Shown here piece by piece: positions 1 through 5,508 of a stretch of 7,798 nucleotides of DNA. The notes under the pieces were generated by a model. That model had not been told where the DNA came from. It was given only the letters and a program-made list of their open reading frames with translations, and ran no database searches. The position numbers were made by a program, and so were the translations under genes. How positions within the stretch are numbered: the first letter of the stretch is position 1; each line of letters starts with the position of its first letter. Origin of the DNA: an uncultured delta proteobacterium (GTDB lineage Bacteria; Myxococcota_A; Bradymonadia; REDH01); NCBI GenBank assembly GCA_903912275.1, contig CAIWGR010000587.1:1-7798 (forward strand), given 5' to 3'.

Positions 1-345
1 GAGCTCGACATCCCCATGGCCGTCGGCATCGTCGGAGGCCCCATCCGGCTCCACCCCATGGTCAAGGCCCTGCTCTCCATGCTCCGCGTCGAGACGGCCG
101 GCGAGCTCGGCTCCGTCCTTGCCGCCGTCGGCCTTGCCCAGAACCTGGCCGCCATCAAGGCGCTCGGCACCACCGGCATCCAGAAGGGACACATGGCCCT
201 GCACGCCCGCAGCGTCGCGGCAACGGCTGGGGCGGAGGGAGCGGTGGTGGAGCAGATCGCGGCGCAGCTCATGGCCGAAAAGTGTGTGAAGGTGGAGCGG
301 GCCCGCGAGCTCCTCGCCACCCTCGGCCTCCCCTGGCGAGCATGA
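1..345 (+). CDS. mvaA: Class II hydroxymethylglutaryl-CoA reductase, C-terminal part (5' end outside window)
   Basis: This is the last 114 residues of a cytosolic HMG-CoA reductase, which interconverts HMG-CoA and mevalonate using NAD(P)H. The reading frame is open from base 1, so the first in-frame ATG (base 16) is internal and not the start. Seen in the fragment: a VGIVGG segment near residues 8-13, the stretch AAVGLAQNLAAIKALGTTGI (residues 41-60) and GHMALHAR (residues 63-70). By family knowledge the His of GHM (residue 64, bases 190-192) matches the catalytic histidine (H381 of the Pseudomonas mevalonii enzyme). The catalytic Glu, Lys and Asp lie upstream of the window. The soluble class II type is inferred from the GHMxLHA motif and the absence of the class I ending. 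It probably serves isoprenoid synthesis, but the fragment cannot separate that from mevalonate degradation. No clear terminator follows the TGA. Confidence 0.93.
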   Translation, partial: ELDIPMAVGIVGGPIRLHPMVKALLSMLRVETAGELGSVLAAVGLAQNLAAIKALGTTGIQKGHMALHARSVAATAGAEGAVVEQIAAQLMAEKCVKVERARELLATLGLPWRA

Positions 346-446
346 TCACTCCGATTTTGTGATTCCTGCAGCGCACTCTGGTAGGTCTCGCCTCGGTTGT
401 CTGTTGGCACATTCCAACCGCCTGCTGTTCGGCAGGACGATGCAAT

Positions 447-451
447 GGAGG
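447..451 (+). promoter_or_regulatory. Ribosome binding site of the H1-like gene
   Basis: GGAGG lies five bases upstream of ATG 457. This fixes the start at 457 over the in-frame TTG at 397 and the ATG at 445, which overlaps the site. Confidence 0.75.
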
Positions 452-456
452 CGTGT

Positions 457-1884
457 ATGAAGTCGAAGACCCCCGCGAAGATGGCAGCGGCCGCGAAAGC
501 CCCTGCCAAGCCCGTTGCCAAGGCAGCCGCAAAGCCTGCGCCGAAGGCAGCAGCCAAGCCCGCTCCGAAGGCAGCCGCAAAGGCTCCGGCCAAGCCCGCT
601 CCGAAGGCAGCCGCAAAGGCTCCAGCCAAGCCCGTCTCCAAGGCCGCCTCGAAGTCAGCCGCGAAGCCCGCTGCGAAGGCTCCGGCGAAGCCCGTTGCCA
701 AGGCCGCCGCCAAGCCTGTTGCCAAAGCAGCCGCGAAGCCCGCCGCCAAGGCCGCTCCGAAGCCCGTCTCCAAGTCAGCCGCGAAGGCTCCTGCCAAGTC
801 AGCCGCCAAGCCTGCACCGAAGGCCGCAGCCAAGGCCGCTCCGAAAGCATCCGCGAAGGCTCCTGCGAAGCCCGCGCCGAAGGCCGTCGCCAAGTCAGCC
901 GCAAAGGCTCCTGCGAAGCCCGTTGCCAAGGCCGCCGCGAAGCCTGCGCCCAAGGCTCCTGCGAAGCCCGTCGCCAAGGCAGCCGCCAAGGCTCCTGCCA
1001 AGGCAGCCGCCAAGCCCGCCCCGAAGGCCGCCGCAAAGGCTCCTGCGAAGCCTGCGCCTAAGGCCGCAGCCAAGCCGGCACCGAAGGCCGCCGCGAAGTC
1101 TCCTGCCAAGCCCGCTGCGAAGGCACCGGCCAAGCCCGTTGCAAAGGCTCCTGCCAAGCCGGTCGCAAAGGCTCCAGCGAAGCCCGCTCCGAAGCCTGCC
1201 GCAAAGGCTCCTGCCAAGCCCGCACCGAAGGCAGCCGCGAAGCCCGTTGCGAAGCCCGCAACGAAGTCCGTTGCCAAGCCCGCTGCGAAGGCAGCCGCGA
1301 AGTCTCCGGCCAAGCCCGTTGCGAAGCCCGCTGCGAAGGCAGCCGCGAAGGCTCCAGCGAAGCCCGCCGCAAAGGCTCCAGCGAAGCCCGCCGCAAAGGC
1401 TCCAGCGAAGCCCGCCGCGAAGGCTCCAGCCAAGCCAGCGCCGAAGGTAGCCGCGAAGGCTCCAGCCAAGGCCGCAGCGAAGGTAGCGCCGAAGGTAGCG
1501 CCGAAGCCCGCGCCCAAGCCTGCGCCCGCGCCCGCGCCCGCGCCCGCGCCGAAGCCCGCACCGAAGCCCGCACCTGCAGCCAAGGTCGAGGCGCCGAATC
1601 CCGCGCCGAAGCCCGTGCCGAAGCCCGCACCTGCAGCCAAGGTCGAGGCGCCGAATCCCGCGCCCGCCCCCAAGCCGGCAGAGCGGCCCGCGCCCAACCT
1701 CGACCCCGCACCCGTCTCCGAGGCCCTGCCCTTCAAGCCGGCGCCCATCCCCCAGATCTCCAAGCCCGTGCCGCCGCCGCCGCCCCCACCGCCGCCGCCG
1801 CCGCCGCGCAAGCGCACACCCGGCATGCGCATCCCCATCAAGCGCGACACCAACAGGCGCGGCAAAGCCGACCACGACGACTAA
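457..1884 (+). CDS. Histone H1-like Lys/Ala/Pro repeat protein with polyproline tract
   Basis: This 475-residue, extremely low-complexity basic protein resembles bacterial H1-like (AlgP/HctB-type) DNA-binding proteins in composition. Residues 14-354 are lysine tetrads: a Lys falls at every fourth position without exception, separated only by Ala, Pro, Val, Ser or Thr. Residues 355-430 form a Pro-Ala linker that contains the first acidic residues (first Glu at 378). Residues 439-450 are twelve consecutive prolines, and the tail (451-475) is Arg/Lys-rich, ending in ADHDD. There is no signal peptide, membrane segment or folded domain. The frame stays open upstream to a TTG at 397, but ATG 457 is preferred because GGAGG sits five bases before it and MKSKTPAK begins the lysine-rich composition; ATG 445 is a less likely alternative. 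Nucleoid binding is inferred from composition and charge. Envelope-spanning use of the Pro-Lys region, as in TonB-like linkers, is less likely without a membrane anchor. The stop codon overlaps that of the convergent gene. Confidence 0.85.
   Translation: MKSKTPAKMAAAAKAPAKPVAKAAAKPAPKAAAKPAPKAAAKAPAKPAPKAAAKAPAKPVSKAASKSAAKPAAKAPAKPVAKAAAKPVAKAAAKPAAKAAPKPVSKSAAKAPAKSAAKPAPKAAAKAAPKASAKAPAKPAPKAVAKSAAKAPAKPVAKAAAKPAPKAPAKPVAKAAAKAPAKAAAKPAPKAAAKAPAKPAPKAAAKPAPKAAAKSPAKPAAKAPAKPVAKAPAKPVAKAPAKPAPKPAAKAPAKPAPKAAAKPVAKPATKSVAKPAAKAAAKSPAKPVAKPAAKAAAKAPAKPAAKAPAKPAAKAPAKPAAKAPAKPAPKVAAKAPAKAAAKVAPKVAPKPAPKPAPAPAPAPAPKPAPKPAPAAKVEAPNPAPKPVPKPAPAAKVEAPNPAPAPKPAERPAPNLDPAPVSEALPFKPAPIPQISKPVPPPPPPPPPPPPRKRTPGMRIPIKRDTNRRGKADHDD
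487..1518 (+). repeat. 12-bp (four-codon) periodic region encoding 86 consecutive xxxK tetrads
   Basis: About 1 kb of the H1-like gene is built from degenerate 12-base units ending in a lysine codon, mostly AAG. The common units are AAAK, APAK, PAPK, PVAK and PAAK; rarer ones include SAAK, SPAK, PATK, SVAK, ASAK, VAAK and VAPK. The phase is never broken between lysines 14 and 354. Because the unit is a multiple of three and lacks stop triplets, several other frames on both strands also stay open here. Confidence 0.9.
1348..1419 (+). repeat. Three tandem 24-bp units inside the H1-like gene
   Basis: Three near-identical 24-base units (starts 1348, 1372, 1396; the third differs at its last base) encode repeated AKAPAKPA. 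A fourth, diverged unit follows at 1420-1443. The same codons recur at the same places, unlike the surrounding tetrads where synonymous codons vary, so this looks like a recent duplication by slippage. Confidence 0.85.
1561..1664 (+). repeat. Direct duplication of 47 bp with 57-bp spacing
   Basis: Bases 1561-1607 recur exactly at 1618-1664, an offset of 57 bases (19 codons). Each copy encodes PKPAPAAKVEAPNPAP or most of it, within the Pro-Ala linker. The offset keeps the reading frame. Exact identity, including third positions, suggests a recent in-frame duplication. Confidence 0.9.
1771..1806 (+). repeat. Twelve-codon polyproline tract
   Basis: Twelve consecutive proline codons (mostly CCG, with one CCC and one CCA) encode residues 439-450 of the H1-like protein, just before its basic tail. 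By general knowledge, runs of three or more prolines stall ribosomes unless elongation factor P assists. Confidence 0.95.
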
Positions 1885-2987
1885 CCGGCCAGCAGCCGCT
1901 CCACCGTCCAGAACAGTCCCACCGCGGCAATCCCCAGCGAGAGCCGCTTCCGCATCGGCACCTCTGCCAGGAGCCCGCTGCGCTGCCACATCGCCGCCAC
2001 CCCGAAGGCCGCCGCGATGACGGCCACCTGCGCGACCTCAACCCCCGCGTTGAACGACAGCAGCGCCACCGCCAGTCTCCCCGCCGGTAGCCCCAGCTCC
2101 TGCAGCACGCCCGCAAACCCCAGCCCGTGCAGCAGCCCGAAGCCGAACACCAGCCCCAGCCGCCACCACCGCGCCTCGCGCGACACCAGGTTTTCCAGCG
2201 CCACCACCGCAATCGACAGCGCAATCAGCGGCTCCACCACCGAAGCCGGCAGCGCTACTGCCCCCGTCACCGCCAGCGCCAGCGTGATCGAGTGGGCCAC
2301 CGTGAAGGCTGTCGCCTGCAGCAACGCCGGCCGCCACCGCAGCGACAGCAGGCAGAGCGCCAGCACAAACAGGATGTGATCGAGCCCCAGCGGCACAATG
2401 TGCAGCACCCCGAGCTGCACATACCGCAACGCGGTCCGTGCCCCGCTCTCTGCCTCGATGGTCACCGCGATCGGCTCCGGCGCCCCGCCCGGCGAAACCG
2501 GCACCCGGTCCATCACCTGCACCTCGTTCACCCAGGCGCTCAGTGCCACTGTGCCGAGCCCCTCATTCACCCGAAGCCCCAGCCCGCCGCTGCCCGGCGG
2601 AACCGTCGCACGCAGCACCACCTCGGCCTCGTCGCCGGCCGCCGGCTCCCGCTCCGGCAGCGCCACAGCGCTCTCCAGCTGCCGGCCCCCAAAGTAGAGC
2701 AGCGCCGCGCCCGACAGGTCGCCCGTCACCCGCGCCCGCAGCTGCGCGCGCGCGGGCGTCGCCGCACCATACAGCGCAGAAAACTCCGCCTCCGACAGGT
2801 CGCCCTCGCCGTCGCCCGTGACCAGCCGCCGCAGGTCGAGCCGCAGCGTCAGCGTCGCTTCGCCCGCCTTCGTCACCCGGAGCTCGGCCTTGGAGAAGGA
2901 GAGCGCATGCGCCCACGCCCCCGCGGGCAGCATCACCAGCGCGAGCAGCAGCGCTGCGGGGAGCCGGAAGGAGCGAGCCACCGTCAC
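1881..2987 (-). CDS. HupE/UreJ-like membrane protein with periplasmic N-terminal domain
   Basis: This 368-residue protein of the HupE/UreJ_2 type is probably an inner-membrane metal-related transporter or accessory protein; relatives are linked to nickel. Residues 1-28 look like a signal peptide with a likely AWA-HA cleavage site. A periplasmic domain of about 160 residues follows, then about six hydrophobic segments from residue 189 to the end. Conserved-looking polar residues sit in the membrane part: His196 and His204 (HIVPLGLDH), His232 (FTVAHS), Glu252, His287 (LLHGLGFA), and Asn313 with Glu317 (FNAGVE). An EF-hand-like loop lies at residues 57-68 (TGDGEGDLSEAE). The start is GTG 2987; GTG 2981 is an equally plausible start relative to the ribosome site. 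It lies seven bases after gpsA, which suggests coupled translation. No hydrogenase or urease gene is visible, so the substrate is unknown. Confidence 0.85.
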   Translation of the reverse strand: MTVARSFRLPAALLLALVMLPAGAWAHALSFSKAELRVTKAGEATLTLRLDLRRLVTGDGEGDLSEAEFSALYGAATPARAQLRARVTGDLSGAALLYFGGRQLESAVALPEREPAAGDEAEVVLRATVPPGSGGLGLRVNEGLGTVALSAWVNEVQVMDRVPVSPGGAPEPIAVTIEAESGARTALRYVQLGVLHIVPLGLDHILFVLALCLLSLRWRPALLQATAFTVAHSITLALAVTGAVALPASVVEPLIALSIAVVALENLVSREARWWRLGLVFGFGLLHGLGFAGVLQELGLPAGRLAVALLSFNAGVEVAQVAVIAAAFGVAAMWQRSGLLAEVPMRKRLSLGIAAVGLFWTVERLLAG

Positions 2988-2989
2988 AG

Positions 2990-2996
2990 CCTCCTC
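2990..2996 (-). promoter_or_regulatory. Ribosome binding site overlapping the gpsA stop codon
   Basis: GAGGAGG on the minus strand (2996 down to 2990) overlaps the gpsA TGA (2997-2995). It ends two bases before GTG 2987 and eight before GTG 2981. The spacing favours either pairing of its first half with the upstream GTG or use of the downstream GTG, so the exact start of the HupE/UreJ-like gene is uncertain by two codons. Confidence 0.7.
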
Positions 2997-4002
2997 AGAA
3001 GCCGAAGTTCTCCCGCTTCAGCTCGCGGCCCATCAGATCGGCCAGCGCCTGCTGCGGGGTCTTCCGCTCATAGATGACCTGATAGACCGCCTCGCAGATG
3101 GGCATGTCGACCTTCATCTTCAGCGCAAGGTCGTGCACCGACTGCGCCGTCTTCACGCCCTCTGCAACAGCGCTCATCGAGCCCAGGATCTCCTCGATGC
3201 TCTTCCCCTGTCCGAGCTGGATGCCCACCGTCCGGTTGCGCGACAGCTCACCCGTGCAGGTCAGCACCAGGTCGCCCATGCCCGACAGGCCCGCCAGCGT
3301 GATCGGGTTGGCGCCACGCGCCACCGCCACCCGCGACATCTCCGCCAGCCCACGCGTGATGATGCCCGCCCGCGAGTTGTGCCCAAACCCCATGCCGTCC
3401 GAGATGCCCGCCGCGATCGCGACCACATTCTTCAGCGAACCGCCAATCTCCATCCCCACCACATCGGTCGAGCGGTAGACGCGGAACCAGCTGTGGTTGA
3501 ACACCTGCTGCACCTGCTTCGCCAGCGTCTCCGAGTAGGCCGCCACGGCCACCGCCGTCGGGTGATGCAGCGCAACCTCCTTGGCGAAGCTCGGACCCGA
3601 GAGGAAGGCCAGGTAGGGGTGGAACTTGATCGGCAGCACCTCCTCCAGCACCTCGTTCATGGTCATGAGCGAGTCGTTCTCGATGCCCTTCGTCGCGCTC
3701 ACGATCGGCGTGTGCTCCGGAAGGAAGGGAGCCGCCTGACGCATCACCATGCGGGTCACATGCGACGGCGTCACCGTCAGGATCAGGTCCTTGCCCGCAC
3801 AGGCCTCCTGCATGCTCCCCGTCGCCCGGATGTTCGGCGGCAGCGTGATGCCCTTGAGGAAGGTCTCGTTCTCGTGCCGCTCGTTGATGCCCGAAACCAC
3901 ATCGGCCTCAAAGGCCCACATGGTCACCTCATAGCCCTTGTCTGCCAGCAGCATCGCCAGCGCGGTGCCCCAGGCGCCGGCTCCAATCACACCAATCTTC
4001 AT
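2995..4002 (-). CDS. gpsA: Glycerol-3-phosphate dehydrogenase [NAD(P)+]
   Basis: This cytosolic enzyme reduces dihydroxyacetone phosphate to sn-glycerol 3-phosphate, the backbone for phospholipid synthesis. The 335 residues match the usual family length. Seen: the nucleotide-binding GAGAWG at residues 7-12, KGIE at 105-108, LSGPSFAKE at 134-142, the active-site lysine Lys191 in GGSLKNV, the stretch SDGMGFGHNSRAGIITRG at 201-218, and LSGMGDLVLTCTGELSRNRT ending at 258. All key regions are present and intact. The frame is open 53 codons further upstream, into the AAA+ gene, but that extension lacks family similarity. ATG 4002 starts directly on the dinucleotide-binding fold and has GGAG nine bases before it. 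The gene lies 37 bases after the AAA+ ATPase and seven before the HupE/UreJ-like gene, and is probably read in one transcript with them. Confidence 0.97.
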   Translation of the reverse strand: MKIGVIGAGAWGTALAMLLADKGYEVTMWAFEADVVSGINERHENETFLKGITLPPNIRATGSMQEACAGKDLILTVTPSHVTRMVMRQAAPFLPEHTPIVSATKGIENDSLMTMNEVLEEVLPIKFHPYLAFLSGPSFAKEVALHHPTAVAVAAYSETLAKQVQQVFNHSWFRVYRSTDVVGMEIGGSLKNVVAIAAGISDGMGFGHNSRAGIITRGLAEMSRVAVARGANPITLAGLSGMGDLVLTCTGELSRNRTVGIQLGQGKSIEEILGSMSAVAEGVKTAQSVHDLALKMKVDMPICEAVYQVIYERKTPQQALADLMGRELKRENFGF

Positions 4003-4011
4003 CTGCTTCGT

Positions 4012-4015
4012 CTCC
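4012..4015 (-). promoter_or_regulatory. Ribosome binding site of gpsA
   Basis: GGAG on the minus strand lies nine bases before ATG 4002. It supports this start over the upstream-extended frame, which would overlap the AAA+ gene by about 120 bases. Confidence 0.55.
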
Positions 4016-4039
4016 ACTCGGCCTCCAGCATCTTCTTCG

Positions 4040-5506
4040 CTACGACGACACACCAAACAGACCGGCCATCCGACCGCTCGTATGCGCAGGACGCGCCCTG
4101 CCCTGCGACCAGGTCCGCAGCGCTTTGATCTCGTTCTCATACATCGCATAAAGCGGCACAAGTTGTTTGGCCGCCACCTGCAAGTCGCGCTGCGTCATCT
4201 CACGCCGCTCCGCAAAGGCCCGGTAGAGTCCGGCCACCACCACCTGCTCCAGCTCCGCGCCGGAGTAGTGCTCCGTCTGCGACGCCAGCTCCTCGCAACC
4301 AAAGGCCGCCGGCTCCCGTCCGCGGCTCTGCAGGTGCAGCGCCAGGATCTCCGCCCGCGCCGCTCGATCCGGCAGGTCCACAAAGAAGACCTCGTCCAGG
4401 CGGCCCCGCCGCAGCAGCTCCGGCGGCAGCGCCTCCACCCGGTTCGCCGTCGCCACAAAAAAGACCGCCGACCGCCGCTCCGCCAGCCAGGTGAGGAGCG
4501 TCCCCAGCGTGCGCGCCGTCGAGCCGCCCTCGTCCAGCCCCTTCTCCAGCTCATCCACCCAGAGCACGCAGGGCGACATCGCCTCCGCGGTCGCCAGTGT
4601 CCGCTGCAGCGTCCGCTCCGCGCCCGACGCGCTCCCGATCAGCAGCCCCAGATCGAGCCGCAGCAGCGGCAGCCCCCAGAAGCCGGCCACCGCCTTGGCT
4701 GCTAGCGACTTTCCGCAACCCTGCACGCCCACCAGCAGCAGCCCGCGCGGCGCCGGCAACCCAAACACCTGCGCCTCGCCACCAAAGGCCTCGCGCCGCT
4801 CCCGCAGCCAGCCCTTGAGCTCGCCCAGCCCACCCACGGAGTCCAGCGACAGCCGCAGATCACAGAACTCCAGCGCCTCGTCGCCCCGCAGCAGGCGGCG
4901 CTTCTCGCCCACCACCTGCTCTTCCGCGTCGCTCGTGCGACCGCGTGCTGCGTCGAGCTCCTCGACCACCCGCGCCCGCTCAAAGGCCCGCTGCGCCTCG
5001 CGCCGCGTCAGTCCCACCGCCGCCGCCCCCAGCCGCTCCAGCGTCGGCCGCTCGCCAAAGACGCTCCGCGCCACCGCCTCGAGCTCCATCCGACCCGGCA
5101 GCGGCTGCACCAGCACCGTCACATCCCGCTCCAGCTCGCGTGGCACCACCGGCTCGGCGCTCACAAAAATCACCGTCGTCTTCGTCGCCGACAGCGCAGG
5201 CTCCAGCAGCCGCAACAGCCGAACCGTCTCTGCGCCCGCCAGGTAGGGATGGGCATCACAGAAGACCAACACAGCCCCCGCGCCAACGCCGTCGCCGAGC
5301 TCGGTCAGCAGCAGGTGCAGCCGCTCGCGCAACGAGGCCTCGCCCGGCTCGCCCGGCCCGGGCGCCCAGACCAGCACCGGCCGCTGCAGCGCCAGCCCCA
5401 AGGCCTCGATCAGCCCCAGGCTCTCCTGCTCGTCGTGGCTGACGATGGAGATGAAGGGGTAGGCGGCCGCAAGGTGGGAATGCAGCACGGCAGCAAAGTC
5501 CATCAT
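4040..5506 (-). CDS. Ycf46-like AAA+ ATPase
   Basis: This 488-residue soluble ATPase resembles the Ycf46 family of plastids and cyanobacteria, whose bacterial role is poorly known. The C-terminal half is a complete AAA+ module: Walker A GVQGCGKS (260-267), Walker B VLWVDE (314-319), sensor-1 Asn355 in VATAN, arginine-finger region LLRRGRLDEVF (364-374), and sensor-2-like YSGAELE (414-420). GVQGCGKS and the following SLAAKAVAGFW are typical of Ycf46. The N-terminal 180 residues look like a second, degenerate AAA+ fold without Walker A (see findings). Two adjacent ATGs (5506 and 5503) could start it; only a G-rich stretch precedes them, with no clear Shine-Dalgarno. The start lies two bases after the stop of the GspE/PilB-like gene, so translation is likely coupled. 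Other AAA+ classes such as FtsH or proteasomal ATPases are excluded by the absence of protease or coiled-coil parts. Confidence 0.88.
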   Translation of the reverse strand: MMDFAAVLHSHLAAAYPFISIVSHDEQESLGLIEALGLALQRPVLVWAPGPGEPGEASLRERLHLLLTELGDGVGAGAVLVFCDAHPYLAGAETVRLLRLLEPALSATKTTVIFVSAEPVVPRELERDVTVLVQPLPGRMELEAVARSVFGERPTLERLGAAAVGLTRREAQRAFERARVVEELDAARGRTSDAEEQVVGEKRRLLRGDEALEFCDLRLSLDSVGGLGELKGWLRERREAFGGEAQVFGLPAPRGLLLVGVQGCGKSLAAKAVAGFWGLPLLRLDLGLLIGSASGAERTLQRTLATAEAMSPCVLWVDELEKGLDEGGSTARTLGTLLTWLAERRSAVFFVATANRVEALPPELLRRGRLDEVFFVDLPDRAARAEILALHLQSRGREPAAFGCEELASQTEHYSGAELEQVVVAGLYRAFAERREMTQRDLQVAAKQLVPLYAMYENEIKALRTWSQGRARPAHTSGRMAGLFGVSS

Positions 5507-5508
5507 CG

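Noticed and set aside
344..364. Inverted repeat ATCAC/GTGAT with a short T run, as a terminator after the HMG-CoA reductase gene.
   Set aside because: The stem is only five or six A/T-rich pairs, and the T run lies in the loop and not after the stem.
405..419. TGGCAC at 405-410 as the -24 box of a sigma-54 promoter for the H1-like gene.
   Set aside because: The bases at the expected -12 position (416-419) are AACC and not TTGC, so the second half of the promoter is missing.
1348..1443. Regular 24-bp repeats as a CRISPR-like array.
   Set aside because: The units are directly adjacent with no unique spacers and encode in-frame protein repeats.
895..1989. Long open frames on the opposite strand and in other frames of the H1-like gene (for example minus 895-1989, minus 269-1036, plus 515-1450).
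   Set aside because: They arise because the 12-bp unit contains no stop triplets in several frames. Their translations are monotonous Arg/Gly/Leu or Arg/Pro/Ser repeats with no family similarity, and the lysine frame has the good ribosome site.
2818..4128. Long plus-strand open frames across gpsA and the HupE/UreJ-like gene.
   Set aside because: These are shadows of high-GC coding sequence; the minus-strand frames carry complete, recognisable protein families at full length.
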